Positions 10,201 to 17,415 of a DNA stretch of 41,837 bases are shown here, piece by piece. Below the pieces are notes generated by a model, which worked only from the letters and a program-made list of their open reading frames with translations, had not been told where the DNA came from and made no database searches. The position numbers and the translations under genes were made by a program. Every line of letters starts with the position of its first letter. Position 1 is the stretch's first letter. Origin of the DNA: Kocuria sp. (lineage in GTDB: Bacteria; Actinomycetota; Actinomycetes; Actinomycetales; Micrococcaceae); NCBI GenBank assembly GCA_030454085.1, contig JAKDJD010000022.1, forward strand, positions 1-41,837. The letters are read 5' to 3'.

Positions 10201-10838
10201 ACCGGGTGGTCCTCGACGGGAGAGAAGACGTCGATGATTCCGCCGCGTACGGCGAACTCGCCCCGCTTGGTGACCAGATCGACCCTGGAATACGCGGCGG
10301 CGGACAGCGCCTCGACCGTTCCCTCGAAGTCGTGTTCCTCCCCCACCTCCAGTCGGACCGGCTTCATGGATTCGAGGCTGGCCGAAATGGGCTGGAGGAC
10401 AGAGCGCACGGGAGCGATGACCACCCGGACGTCGTCGTTCGCCTCGGACATGCGACGCAGGACGGCCAGACGCTGGCCCACGGTGTCCGACCTTGGCGAC
10501 AGGCGTTCGTGGGGCAGGGTCTCCCAAGCGGGGAACCGGGTCACGCTGCGCGGATCGATATACGATCCCAGAACTGCCTCGAGGTCCTCGGCCTCGCGAT
10601 CGGTCGCGGTCATCGCCAGCACGATCGGAGCGTGGTTGCCCTCCCGTCCCGCGCGACCGGCGGACGCGGCGGTCGAGAGTCCGTCCGCAATCTGTGCCAG
10701 CAAGGGTGCCCTGAGCCCTTCGGCCGCCCCGATCACGGTTTCGGAGGACCGTTCGGACGCCGATCGGGATGCCTGCGCCAGGACATTCGCGAACGTGGGT
10801 TCCTGGTCGAGGGCTTTGCGCAACCCAGTGAGGCTCAT
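7203..10838 (-). CDS. mfd: Transcription-repair coupling factor
   Basis: A 1211-aa ATP-dependent translocase that removes stalled RNA polymerase from lesions and recruits UvrA. The N-terminal third is the UvrB-like/UvrA-binding region. A CarD-like RNA polymerase-interacting domain follows (KPGDYVVHEQHGIGQF). Then comes the SF2 motor: Walker A GDVGYGKTEVA with Lys 696, Walker B DEEQ at 791-794, SATPIPRTL, and the arginine-finger motif QLRGRVGRG. The C-terminal TRCF domain closes the protein. Full length for the family. The ATG at 10838 (MSLTGL) is chosen because AAGGA lies 10 nt upstream and Mfd homology starts there; further upstream the frame is open but unrelated. Divergent from the DUF2505 gene. 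Confidence 0.95.
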   Translation of the reverse strand: MSLTGLRKALDQEPTFANVLAQASRSASERSSETVIGAAEGLRAPLLAQIADGLSTAASAGRAGREGNHAPIVLAMTATDREAEDLEAVLGSYIDPRSVTRFPAWETLPHERLSPRSDTVGQRLAVLRRMSEANDDVRVVIAPVRSVLQPISASLESMKPVRLEVGEEHDFEGTVEALSAAAYSRVDLVTKRGEFAVRGGIIDVFSPVEDHPVRIDFFGDEIDTMKWFAVADQRTFTPKDEEDPTELIAPPCREILITPNVMSRAAKLKDTLPGAESMLERIAGGIYVEGMESLAPLLVDEMTTLIASLPDDSMTVLLEPEKIRARAADLVATNEEFLLAAWEQASNGQQAPIDINETGLAQASFMAVADARHEALDRGHGWWSVTSLGVDEAIEDEADSLTIAVRAPLTFAGNIDAMLEVVGDHVRNGWQVVAVTDGPGPLNRLAELFQSADLQAARRDDLTEEPQAGIIELTTAPHGTGFVLEDAKIALLTESDVLGKASPYTTRDMRKLPARRRRNAVDPLALKPGDYVVHEQHGIGQFVELIQRPIAGAMIKPGQPKPMKEYLVLEYASSKRGAPRDRLFVPTDQLDQVTNYVGGDAPTLSKMGGSDWAKTKSKARKAVKEIAADLIRLYSARMASRGHAFGPDTPWQRELEEAFPYVETPDQLTTINEVKHDMEREIPMDRLISGDVGYGKTEVAVRAAFKAVQEGKQVAILVPTTLLAQQHSETFTERFSGFPVRVSTLSRFQTPKESKAVESGISDGSIDVVIGTHRLLSSDITFKDLGLVIIDEEQRFGVEHKEKLKTLRTNVDVLAMSATPIPRTLEMSLTGIRETSTLATPPEERHPVLTFVGPHTEKQVAAAVRRELMREGQVFYVHNRVSSIDRVASDLQKLVPEARIAVAHGQMSESRLEQIIVDFWEKRFDVLVCTTIVETGLDISNANTLIVDRANNYGLSQLHQLRGRVGRGRERAYAYFLYPLEKPLGEVALERLKAVAAHNELGAGMQLAMKDLEIRGAGNLLGGEQSGHIAGVGFDLYLRLVGEAVADYRGEDQEEAPAEMKIELPVDAHLPHDYVPGERLRLEAYRNLAAAASDEAVDDVAAELRDRYGELPQPAENLLKIARLRIKARAAGLTEIMVMGPKIRFYPVDLAESRQMRLDRMYPQSITKVVQGTEQKQILVPKPKSAPVGGKDLVDDEILDWAEAFIDAILA

Positions 10839-11092
10839 GAGATGACGGTCCTTGAGTGGTCGGGGGCGATGATCGCGTCCGTTTCCGGGCACGCAGAAAT
10901 GCGCCCGAATTCCGTTCCGGACGCGGGCACGTTCGGTCTCGGGCCGAACGGATACTACATTACGCCGGTCGTCTCGTGGGCTCCACGCCCGCATGCTCCC
11001 GGCTTAACCCCACCGCGAAACCCTCGCGGTCGGCGGGCTCCTGCCCGCTAGACTGAGGCCTGAACCATTCGACGACACGAAGTGAGACATCC
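10839..11092. promoter_or_regulatory. Divergent mfd / DUF2505 control region
   Basis: 254 bp without a gene. A perfect inverted repeat CGTTCGG-N7-CCGAACG lies at 10930-10950. For mfd, TAATGT (10957-10962, minus strand) is a plausible -10, which would place the inverted repeat in the early leader. For the DUF2505 gene, TAGACT at 11049-11054 is a plausible -10, 38 nt before the ATG. A second hairpin, ACCGCGA-N5-TCGCGGT, spans 11012-11030. The repeat is not the GAAC-N4-GTTC SOS box. Confidence 0.45.
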
Positions 11093-11593
11093 ATGGCCAT
11101 GAAAGAATCGCACACCATCAACGCGCCGATCGACAAGGTCCTCGAGGCCTTCACGTCGGAGGACTTCGCCCGCCACGTGGCCAAGAAGGCCGGCGTCGAA
11201 TTCGAGTCGTTGAAGGTCGAGGGCGAGACCTCCGGTGCCTTCACCGTGACCACCGTTCGCGGTGTCGGAGCGGACAAGGTCCCCAGCGTCGCCCAGAAGT
11301 TCGTCGGCAACGGGGTCAAGCTGACTCAGGTCGACAAGTACAGTGCACCGCAGGAGAACGGTTCGAGAAGCGTCGACACGTCGATCGACGTCGCCGGAAT
11401 GCCCGTCTCGGCGAGCGCGCACCAGGACCTCGCATCCCAGGGCGAGCAGACCGTCGTCGACGTCGAGGGCGAGGTCAAGGCCAATATTCCGCTGGTCGGA
11501 AAGAAGATCTCCGCCGCCGCCGAGCCGTACATCGGCAAGGCTCTGTCCCTCCAGAGCACGACCGCCGAGGACTGGATCAAGAACCACGGCTGA
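11093..11593 (+). CDS. DUF2505 family protein
   Basis: A 166-aa soluble protein matching the actinobacterial DUF2505 family, which is expected to have a START/SRPBCC-like fold with a ligand cavity. The N-terminal pattern (a short strand, then VLEAFTSEDFARHVAKKAG), a central VTTVRG strand, VAGMPVSASA, and the C-terminal IPLVGKKI...A.W. segment fit the family. No catalytic residues are known for it. Two starts, MAM, are possible at 11093 or 11099; the AAGTGAGA stretch upstream fits either. It is monocistronic, followed by a nested inverted repeat before nhaA. The physiological role is unknown. Confidence 0.75.
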   Translation: MAMKESHTINAPIDKVLEAFTSEDFARHVAKKAGVEFESLKVEGETSGAFTVTTVRGVGADKVPSVAQKFVGNGVKLTQVDKYSAPQENGSRSVDTSIDVAGMPVSASAHQDLASQGEQTVVDVEGEVKANIPLVGKKISAAAEPYIGKALSLQSTTAEDWIKNHG

Positions 11594-11610
11594 TCCCGGC
11601 CCCTCGCCTG

Positions 11611-11677
11611 CGGCGCCTCCCGGCCGTCCCACACAGCCTCGTCGTCACGAGGATTCGGTGGAGACCGGGAGGCGCCG
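11611..11677. repeat. Nested inverted repeat between DUF2505 gene and nhaA
   Basis: A perfect 13-bp outer stem (CGGCGCCTCCCGG at 11611-11623, complement at 11665-11677) encloses a second perfect 6-bp hairpin, CCTCGT-cgtc-ACGAGG at 11637-11652. No T tract follows, only GTTAGCG. It may end the DUF2505 transcript in a Rho-dependent manner, or fold in RNA or as a cruciform ahead of nhaA. A TAGCGT -10-like box at 11679-11684 begins right after it. Confidence 0.6.
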
Positions 11678-11722
11678 TTAGCGTAAGAGCGGACCCCCAC
11701 GATCCCGCACACTGAGGAAGAC

Positions 11723-13072
11723 ATGACGACAACACTCGAGCAAGAGGGCTACCACCAGAGCACGTTCGGTTCGAAGCTGCGCAACGGCAACACCGGTGGA
11801 CTGCTGATGATCGCGGCCATGGTCCTCGGGCTCCTGTTCGCCAATTCCTTCATGGCCGATGGATACTTCGGTCTGCGCGACGCCCACCTCGGGATACCCG
11901 CGGTCGACAGCGCTTTCCACACGGTGGGCGAATGGGCCTCCGAGGGCCTTCTTGCCGTGTTCTTCTTCATGACCGGGCTCGAGCTGAAGTCCGAGTTCGT
12001 CGACGGCGAGTTGCGTCGGATCAAGAAGGCCATCGTTCCCGTTGTTGCCGCCTTCGGTGGCGTGGCCATGCCGGCCCTGATCTACGCCGCCATCAATCTG
12101 ATCTGGGGCGACGCCGCTACCCTGCGAGGGTGGGCCACTCCCACGGCCACGGACATCGCTTTCGCCGTGTCCGTCCTGGCGGTCGTGGGCTCCGCGCTGC
12201 CGACGGCCATGCGGACCTTTCTGCTGACCTTGGCCGTGGTCGACGACCTGATCGCCATCGTGATCATCGCGTTCGTCTATTCGGAGGGCGTGAATTTCCT
12301 GTACCTCGGGCTCGCGATCCTGCCCGCGGCCCTGTTCTGGATCCTGACCCATCGGTGGCCGCGGTTTTTCGCCCACAGCCGGTGGGCTCCCTGGGTCATC
12401 CTGTTGCCGATCGGCGTGGTGACCTGGGTGCTCATCTACTCGGCAGGCATCCACGCGACCATCGCCGGCGTGGTGCTCGGTTTCATGGTTCCGGTGCTTC
12501 GCCGTTCCAAACCGCAGGCCGGTGAGGCTCCGATCGGCTTGGCACCCCGGTTGTCCCATCGTTTCTCGCCGCTGTCGAACGGCATCGCGATCCCGGTATT
12601 CGCGTTCTTCGCCTCGGGCGTTGCCGTGGGCGGATGGCCCGGGATCGTGGATGCCTTCTCGGACCCCGTCGCCATCGGCGTCGTCGTGGGACTCGTGGCC
12701 GGCAAGACCATCGGAATCTTCGGGTCGACGTGGATTCTGACGCGGGTCTCCGGGGCGGAGATCGATGAGGACATGAAGTGGATCGACGTCTTCGGACTGG
12801 CCATGATGGGCGGCATCGGCTTCACCGTCGCGCTGCTCGTCGCGGAGCTGAGCTTCGGTCTGGGCACGATCCATGACGACCACGCCAAGGTCGGTGTGCT
12901 CACCGGTTCCCTGCTCTCGGCGATCTTGGGCGGAATTCTGCTGGGCATGCGCAACACCCACTACAAGCGTCTTCGTGCTCAGGGCGTCGCGGTGGACACC
13001 TACGACGGCGCCACCCCGGACGAATCCGAGGCGACGCAGGCACGGTCTCAGGACGACCCTGCGTCATCCTGA
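11723..13072 (+). CDS. nhaA: Na+/H+ antiporter NhaA
   Basis: A 449-aa inner-membrane antiporter with about 12 membrane segments that exports Na+ (or Li+) in exchange for H+ and so controls cytoplasmic pH and salt. The family hallmark MTGLELKSEFVDGEL lies near residue 90. The ion-binding aspartate pair of VVDDLIAI is at D174-D175, matching D163-D164 of the Escherichia coli protein. TPTATDIAFA with the unwound-helix Thr is also present. A polar C-terminal tail of ~40 residues is added. ATG at 11723 follows AGGAAGAC. It is transcribed alone and is convergent with sufU. Confidence 0.95.
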   Translation: MTTTLEQEGYHQSTFGSKLRNGNTGGLLMIAAMVLGLLFANSFMADGYFGLRDAHLGIPAVDSAFHTVGEWASEGLLAVFFFMTGLELKSEFVDGELRRIKKAIVPVVAAFGGVAMPALIYAAINLIWGDAATLRGWATPTATDIAFAVSVLAVVGSALPTAMRTFLLTLAVVDDLIAIVIIAFVYSEGVNFLYLGLAILPAALFWILTHRWPRFFAHSRWAPWVILLPIGVVTWVLIYSAGIHATIAGVVLGFMVPVLRRSKPQAGEAPIGLAPRLSHRFSPLSNGIAIPVFAFFASGVAVGGWPGIVDAFSDPVAIGVVVGLVAGKTIGIFGSTWILTRVSGAEIDEDMKWIDVFGLAMMGGIGFTVALLVAELSFGLGTIHDDHAKVGVLTGSLLSAILGGILLGMRNTHYKRLRAQGVAVDTYDGATPDESEATQARSQDDPASS

Positions 13073-13078
13073 ATCGGT

Positions 13079-13116
13079 CCCGAGCGGCCGGGGCTCCCCG
13101 GACGAGAGGCCTCGGG
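13079..13116. terminator. GC-rich nested hairpin between nhaA and sufU
   Basis: An outer CCCGAG/CTCGGG stem (13079-13084 with 13111-13116) encloses CCGGGG-CT-CCCCGG (13088-13101). It sits in the 49-bp gap between convergent genes. There is no T tract on either side, so efficiency is uncertain. Confidence 0.4.
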
Positions 13117-13121
13117 GCTGG

Positions 13122-13574
13122 TCAGAGGGCCGCTTCCTTCGCGGCTTCCTCCGCCGCGACCCAGGCCAGCATGGCGCATTTGACCCGCGCCACGAATTTG
13201 GAGACCCCGGCGAACGCTGCCGCGTCCCCGAGTGATTCCTCGTCCGGTTCGATCTGACCGCGCGACCGCAACATCTGCCGGAACTCGTCGACCCTGTTCG
13301 CGAACTCCCCCATGCTCATGCCGGGTGCCATCTCGGAGAGCACGGATGCGGAGGCCATCGAGATCGAGCAGCCGTCACCCTCCCAGGTGAGGCTCTCCAC
13401 CCGGTTCCCGGCGTCGTCCAGGCTCACGCGCACGTTGATCTCGTCCCCGCACGTCGGGTTGTACTGGTGGTTCTCGGCGGTGTGTCGAGTACCGCCGGAT
13501 TCGAGCCCCTCGCCCGTACGGCGTCGGGAGTGGTCGAGAATGACCTGCTGGTACAACTGGTCGAGATCGCTCAT
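13122..13574 (-). CDS. sufU: Fe-S assembly sulfurtransferase SufU
   Basis: A 150-aa IscU-like protein that accepts persulfide sulfur from SufS on a zinc-bound cysteine and passes it to the SUF scaffold. The four metal ligands are visible: Cys 42 and Asp 44 in NPTCGDE, Cys 69 in GDGCSIS, and Cys 133 in RVKCAML. The ~20-residue insertion before the last Cys marks SufU rather than IscU. Its ATG overlaps the sufS stop by 4 nt (ATGA), so the two are translationally coupled, as expected for an enzyme and its acceptor. sufBCD are not in the window. Confidence 0.95.
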   Translation of the reverse strand: MSDLDQLYQQVILDHSRRRTGEGLESGGTRHTAENHQYNPTCGDEINVRVSLDDAGNRVESLTWEGDGCSISMASASVLSEMAPGMSMGEFANRVDEFRQMLRSRGQIEPDEESLGDAAAFAGVSKFVARVKCAMLAWVAAEEAAKEAAL

Positions 13575-14908
13575 GACCGTCCTCCGTCGGAGGCGCCGCC
13601 CAGCCCGAAGAAGGGCCGGACGTCACCCAGGGCGTCCAGAAACCGGTCCACGTCCGCGGTCGTGTTGTATACGTACGCGCTGGCCCGAGTCGAGGCGGTG
13701 ATCCCCAACCGCCGGTGCAGCGGCTGGGCGCAGTGGTGCCCCACCCGAACGGCGATACCTTTGCTGTCCAGGAGCTGCCCGACGTCGTGGGGATGGACCC
13801 CATCCACGTCGATCGACACGAGCCCCGCACGTTCGGCGCCGGGTTCCGGACCGAGCAGACGGACGCCGTCGATCTGTGAGACTCCCTCCGCGAGCCGCCG
13901 CCCGAGTTCGGCCTCCCACACGTGCACGTTGTCCATTCCGATCTCGTCCAGGTAACGGACGGCACTGGCCAGCGCTACGGCCTGCGAGACGCGCTGTGTG
14001 CCGGCCTCGAACCGCATGGGCGGCTCCATGAATTGTGCCTCATCCATGGTGACCTTGGTGATCATGGATCCGCCGGTCAGGAATGGCGGCATGGACTTGA
14101 GAAGGTCGTATCGGCCGTACAGGGCACCGATCCCGGTGGGACCCAGCATCTTGTGCCCGGAGAAGGCCGCGAAATCCACTCCGAGGTCGGCGAAGTCGAC
14201 CGGCATGTGCGGGACGGACTGGCATGCGTCCAGGACCGTCAGGGCATCGTATTTCTTGGCCAGCCGGACGAATGTCCGGACGTCGGTGACCGATCCGAGC
14301 ACGTTGGAGACATGAGTGAAGGCGAAGATCCTGGTGGCCGGTCCGACGATGCCCTCGGCGGCGTCCTCGTCCAGCAGCCCGTCCTCGCCCACCGGGATGT
14401 AGCGCAGCGTCGCACCGGTTCTGGCGGCCAGTTGCTGCCATGGGATGAGGTTGGCGTGGTGTTCGGCTTCGGTGGTCACGATCTCGTCCCCCGGGCCGAG
14501 CGCGAATCGTTCGGCTTCGGGTCCGCCCAACCCGGCGGAAGCGTTGGAGAACGAGTAGGCGACCAGGTTGATCGCTTCGGTCGCGTTCGACGTCCAGACC
14601 AGTTCGTTCTCCGTGACGCCCACAAAATCGGCCACCGTGCGGCGAGCATCCTCAAACGCGTCGGTCGCGGTCACGGCCAGGCTGTGGGCCCCGCGGTGGA
14701 CGGCCGAATTGTTGTGTTCGTAGTAGTCCCGTTCGGCATCGAGCACGGGAGCGGGGTTCTGGCTCGTGGCCCCCGTGTCGAGGTACACCAACGGGTCCTC
14801 ACCGTCTCGCCTGGCGAGTATCGGAAAGTCCCGGAGCAGGCTCCGAACCTTCGCGTCGTCCAGGGGGCCGGTGGCGGAAGGAGAATTCTGGCGGGTCGAA
14901 TTGCTCAT
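13571..14908 (-). CDS. sufS: Cysteine desulfurase SufS
   Basis: A 445-aa PLP-dependent class V aminotransferase-fold enzyme that takes sulfur from cysteine as a persulfide. The PLP lysine is K253 in SGHKMLGPTG. The persulfide-carrying Cys is C393 in RVGHHCAQPLH, the SufS (group II) context. Upstream motifs DTGATSQNP and TEAEHHANLIPWQ also fit. Two ATGs are possible, 14917 and 14908; 14908 is chosen because a TAGGAT -10 box ends exactly 7 nt before it and overlaps the first ATG. It is downstream of pth on the same strand and overlaps sufU by 4 nt. Confidence 0.93.
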   Translation of the reverse strand: MSNSTRQNSPSATGPLDDAKVRSLLRDFPILARRDGEDPLVYLDTGATSQNPAPVLDAERDYYEHNNSAVHRGAHSLAVTATDAFEDARRTVADFVGVTENELVWTSNATEAINLVAYSFSNASAGLGGPEAERFALGPGDEIVTTEAEHHANLIPWQQLAARTGATLRYIPVGEDGLLDEDAAEGIVGPATRIFAFTHVSNVLGSVTDVRTFVRLAKKYDALTVLDACQSVPHMPVDFADLGVDFAAFSGHKMLGPTGIGALYGRYDLLKSMPPFLTGGSMITKVTMDEAQFMEPPMRFEAGTQRVSQAVALASAVRYLDEIGMDNVHVWEAELGRRLAEGVSQIDGVRLLGPEPGAERAGLVSIDVDGVHPHDVGQLLDSKGIAVRVGHHCAQPLHRRLGITASTRASAYVYNTTADVDRFLDALGDVRPFFGLGGASDGGRS

Positions 14909-14915
14909 GGCCCCC

Positions 14916-14921
14916 ATCCTA
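14916..14921 (-). promoter_or_regulatory. -10 box of leaderless sufS transcript
   Basis: TAGGAT on the minus strand, followed by a 7-nt GGGGGCC spacer and the ATG at 14908. It would give sufSU a promoter of its own, separate from pth. Confidence 0.5.
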
Positions 14922-14961
14922 GGACCAGTGCTCGCGGATATCCGCCGGGGTGCCTTGCGGC

Positions 14962-15540
14962 TTAACGTGCATGGAATTTCTGCTGGGCCGCGGTCAGGCC
15001 CTGGGTCATGACGAGCTCGACGGCATCCGCCGAGTCCTCGAGGAGAGCCGGCAGTTGCTTGGCCTCGGCAGACGAAAAATTCTTCAGCACGTAGTCGGCA
15101 GCGTCCATCCGTCCGGGTGGGCGGCCCACACCGACGCGCACACGCAGGTAGTCCTTGGTCCCCAGTGCTTTCGAAATATCCCGCAGTCCATTGTGGCCGC
15201 CTTCTCCCCCGCCCTGTTTGAGCTTGACGGTGTCGAAAGGGATGTCGATCTCGTCATGCACGGCAATCACGTGGTCCGGATCGACTTCGTAGAACTTCGC
15301 GAGGGCCGAAGCGGGGCCGCCCGAGGTGTTCATGTACCCCGTGGATTTGGCCAGGACCACGCGAGGCCCACCGATTCCGAGCCGGCCCTCGACGACGACG
15401 GCACCGGTCTTGTGGCGTTTGAACGAGGCCTGCATGCTGCGGGCCAAGGTATCGACGACCATCTGTCCCACGTTGTGGCGAGTATTGACGTATTGGGGGC
15501 CGGGGTTTCCCAGTCCCATGACCAGCCAGGTTTCGGCCAT
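14962..15540 (-). CDS. pth: Peptidyl-tRNA hydrolase
   Basis: A 192-aa cytoplasmic esterase that frees tRNA from prematurely released peptidyl-tRNA. Family motifs are MGLGNPGPQY near the start, the catalytic His in TRHNVG, STGYMNTSGG with the substrate-binding Asn, HDEIDIP with the catalytic Asp, and GGGEGGHNGLRDI. Length is normal. ATG at 15540 is preceded by a strong GGAGGAG. It is downstream of rplY on the same strand, but an intrinsic terminator separates them. Confidence 0.95.
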   Translation of the reverse strand: MAETWLVMGLGNPGPQYVNTRHNVGQMVVDTLARSMQASFKRHKTGAVVVEGRLGIGGPRVVLAKSTGYMNTSGGPASALAKFYEVDPDHVIAVHDEIDIPFDTVKLKQGGGEGGHNGLRDISKALGTKDYLRVRVGVGRPPGRMDAADYVLKNFSSAEAKQLPALLEDSADAVELVMTQGLTAAQQKFHAR

Positions 15541-15629
15541 GATGTTCTCCTCCAGGCCGGGGCGCCCGGCGTCGTCATTGTGCGGATGGACCCGGTGGCG
15601 ATGATTCGCTCACGGGCAACGGACAAGGG

Positions 15630-15661
15630 AAAGGCCCGTCGATGCGCATCGACGGGCCTTT
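15630..15661 (-). terminator. Intrinsic terminator after rplY
   Basis: A perfect 32-bp palindrome (two 16-nt arms meeting at 15645/15646; about 14 bp of stem once a 4-nt loop forms) with AAA/TTT borders, 20 nt past the rplY stop. Read on the minus strand it ends in TTT followed by CCC. It should limit read-through into pth. Confidence 0.85.
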
Positions 15662-15680
15662 CGCGAGGTTTCGGCGAGTG

Positions 15681-16325
15681 TTACTCGCTGTCCTCGTCGG
15701 AATCCTCGGAGGAGTTGTCCTCGGAGGCTCCCTCTTCGGCTTCCTCGCCCTCGGCTTCTTCGTCGGTCTCTTCGCCGAGGTCCTGCTCGACCTCCTGGGA
15801 GACGTTCACGATGATCAGGTCTTCCTCGGAGACGAGGTTGACACCCTCGGGAAGAAGGAGATCGGCGGCGGTCACGTGCTCGCCGTCGGAACGGCCGTCG
15901 ATCGACACGAGGACTTCCTCGGGAACATCCAGAGCGTCGGCGTCGACGACGACGACCTGCTCGGGCTGGGTCCAGAGGTTGCCCGGCGCGACCTCGCCCT
16001 CGACGGTGACGGGGATCTCGACCTCAACGCGCTCACCGCGACGAACGGTCAGCAGGTCGACGTGGTAGATCTCCGGACGAATCGCGTGGCGCTGGATGTC
16101 CTTGATCATGGCGAGGTGGCTCTTGCCCTCGATGTTCAGGGAAAGGACAGCGTTGGGGTTACGCGCGGCCATCATGGTCGCGTGCCCCGGAAGGACGATG
16201 TGGATGGGGTCTTCCCCGTGACCGTAAATCACGGCGGGGATCTTGCTCTCGCGGCGGATGCGGCGGGCAGCGCCCTTGCCGAATTCGTTGCGGTTTTCCG
16301 CGGAGATCTTTGTGCGATCAGCCAT
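15681..16325 (-). CDS. rplY: 50S ribosomal protein L25 / general stress protein Ctc
   Basis: A 214-aa L25 of the long, two-domain Ctc (TL5) type that binds 5S rRNA. The N-terminal domain carries GKGAARRIRRESKIPAVIYGHG; the C-terminal beta domain contains HVDLLTVRRGERVEVEIPV. The last ~35 residues are almost wholly Glu, Asp and Ser, a disordered acidic tail common in actinobacterial L25. AAAGGTGAT precedes the ATG. It is normally a close neighbour of prs and glmU; here a 6-kb block separates them. Confidence 0.95.
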   Translation of the reverse strand: MADRTKISAENRNEFGKGAARRIRRESKIPAVIYGHGEDPIHIVLPGHATMMAARNPNAVLSLNIEGKSHLAMIKDIQRHAIRPEIYHVDLLTVRRGERVEVEIPVTVEGEVAPGNLWTQPEQVVVVDADALDVPEEVLVSIDGRSDGEHVTAADLLLPEGVNLVSEEDLIIVNVSQEVEQDLGEETDEEAEGEEAEEGASEDNSSEDSDEDSE

Positions 16326-16475
16326 GCTGAATCACCTTTCGTATCGGAACGGTTCTGATGTGCGCCAAGTTGATTGGAACTGGCGCGGTTCCGGACGGGA
16401 TATCTCCCACGGTGTTTCGCAGACCAGCCATCGTCGATTACGGAGGATCATTCCTCCCTCGCCTTGGCATGCCGT
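16326..16475. other. rplY upstream region and vanZ-like gene 3' end
   Basis: 150 bp without a convincing gene. A GGAGGA-tcat-TCCTCC hairpin (16442-16457) lies 19 nt past the VanZ-like stop but has no T tract. The remainder should carry the rplY promoter; I could not identify clear hexamers. Confidence 0.5.
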
Positions 16476-17114
16476 TCAATTATGCGGTCTTCCCCGGCTT
16501 CCGGGCAAGCCCGGGATCCCGCAACGTACCTCACGTGTCTCCTGGGCGCGATGCGATCGGCTCGCGGCACGAAACCCGTTGCCTGGGACTCGTCGACGAC
16601 GCCCTCCCAGAACAGGTGCCCTTCGAGAGTCCCCACGGGCGCGTGCCCGAAGAATTCGACGCAGCAGCATCAGGCCCAGAATTGATCCGAGAATGCCCCC
16701 GATCGAATTGAATACGGCGTCGACGGGATCGAACACACGCCCCGGAAGAAAGAGCAGCTGGAACAATTCGATCGAACAGGAGCAGAGCGCCGAGAGAATC
16801 CACCACACCCAGATTCGAAAGTGCGGAAATGCCAGAACAAGGCACGCGGTCAACGGCACGAAGACCGCGGCATTCATCCCCTGTTCCACGACCCTGGGCC
16901 CGATGTGGTCGTGGAGCCACGGTGTCGGCGTCAACCACGACCAGATGCTCACCAGTATCCCTCCGATGAGAGACCCGTCGGGCCAGAAGAAGCACCATGC
17001 CGCGATCATCAGGAGCCCAGCCAGCACGGTCATCGCGGATCTGCGGACGGTACGCAGCACGTCGCCGTGACCGATATCCCGCCTGTTCGACGCCAGGAGT
17101 GCAGATGAGCGCAC
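16476..17114 (-). CDS. VanZ-like membrane protein
   Basis: A 212-aa protein with about four hydrophobic segments between residues 27 and 155, resembling the VanZ-like family (named after a teicoplanin-resistance accessory gene; most members have no known biochemical role). The best match is ELFQLLFLPGRVFDPVDAVFNSIGG, where the ELxQ and R.xDxxD.xxNxxG elements of the family are kept. The last ~55 residues are Arg-rich and poorly structured. The GTG at 17114 follows GGGGGA by 5 nt. It is divergent from the small-ORF/nucleotidyltransferase unit and marks one edge of the accessory block. Nothing links it to vancomycin resistance here. Confidence 0.75.
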   Translation of the reverse strand: MRSSALLASNRRDIGHGDVLRTVRRSAMTVLAGLLMIAAWCFFWPDGSLIGGILVSIWSWLTPTPWLHDHIGPRVVEQGMNAAVFVPLTACLVLAFPHFRIWVWWILSALCSCSIELFQLLFLPGRVFDPVDAVFNSIGGILGSILGLMLLRRILRARARGDSRRAPVLGGRRRRVPGNGFRAASRSHRAQETREVRCGIPGLPGSRGRPHN

Positions 17115-17255
17115 GTGTTCCCCCGTTGCGGTGCTAGATTTGGTATCGCCAATTCCCGGTTCCCGAGAATCGTTCAGGATTCTGCTCGACTCCCTATTTC
17201 GGATGTACCGCGCGAAATCCCTTCTGGGCAGATGGGGCTACCCTTGAGGAATCAC
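17115..17255. promoter_or_regulatory. Divergent control region of the accessory unit
   Basis: 141 bp between the VanZ-like gene and the 48-aa ORF. It is less GC-rich than its surroundings. TAGATT at about 17132-17137 and TACCCT at about 17229-17234 on the plus strand are -10-like. No clear -35 hexamer is seen. A TTGAGGA ribosome binding site ends the region at 17250. Confidence 0.4.
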
Positions 17256-17402
17256 ATGACAATATCGAGATTTATTAGGCTGACCAGTGCAAACATTCTT
17301 TTGCGCTGTACCGGTTCGCTTCGAGCCGCCCTTGCACGGGGCCAAGAAACAGGCCGACGCCCAGGCCCCGGTGCGAGTGTCCTGACCGGCCGCAGTTCCT
17401 AG
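17256..17402 (+). CDS. Candidate 48-aa small ORF heading the NTase-PqqD unit
   Basis: A 48-aa ORF that I do not recognise. Support is contextual: TTGAGGA lies 5 nt before its ATG, and it ends 13 nt before the next gene's ATG on the same strand. The N-terminal ~30 residues (MTISRFIRLTSANILLRCTG and beyond) are hydrophobic-basic and could form an amphipathic helix. The C-terminal ~18 are Gly/Pro/Arg/Ser-rich, with one Cys overall (residue 18). The first 20 codons are richer in A/T than the neighbours. Upstream of a PqqD/RRE-like gene, a short peptide could be a modified-peptide precursor. It could equally be a leader peptide or the remnant of a lost gene. Confidence 0.4.
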   Translation: MTISRFIRLTSANILLRCTGSLRAALARGQETGRRPGPGASVLTGRSS

Positions 17403-17415
17403 GGCCGAGGGGATC

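Noticed and set aside
10930..10950. SOS (LexA) box upstream of mfd
   Set aside because: Actinobacterial LexA sites have GAAC-N4-GTTC; this repeat has the half-sites reversed (GTTCGG...CCGAAC) and a 7-nt spacer.
6936..11051. Very long open frame (1371 codons) on the plus strand opposite mfd
   Set aside because: It is antisense to a full-length, motif-complete mfd. Long antisense frames arise in GC-rich DNA because stop codons are rare; no recognisable domain is encoded.
11594..11722. Na+ or Li+ riboswitch in the nhaA leader
   Set aside because: A structured repeat exists, but I cannot match it to the known nhaA-type motifs, and a likely promoter lies between it and the gene.
16340..16368. 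TTGGCG-17-GATACG promoter for rplY
   Set aside because: The predicted transcript start would fall inside the AAAGGTGAT ribosome binding site, so the spacing does not work.
16358..16711. Small plus-strand frames opposite the VanZ-like gene and its 3' flank
   Set aside because: No ribosome binding site, no homology, and antisense to a recognisable membrane protein.
16476..17114. Glycopeptide resistance role for the VanZ-like gene
   Set aside because: No vanHAX-type or VanRS genes are present; the fold is widespread in genes unrelated to resistance.
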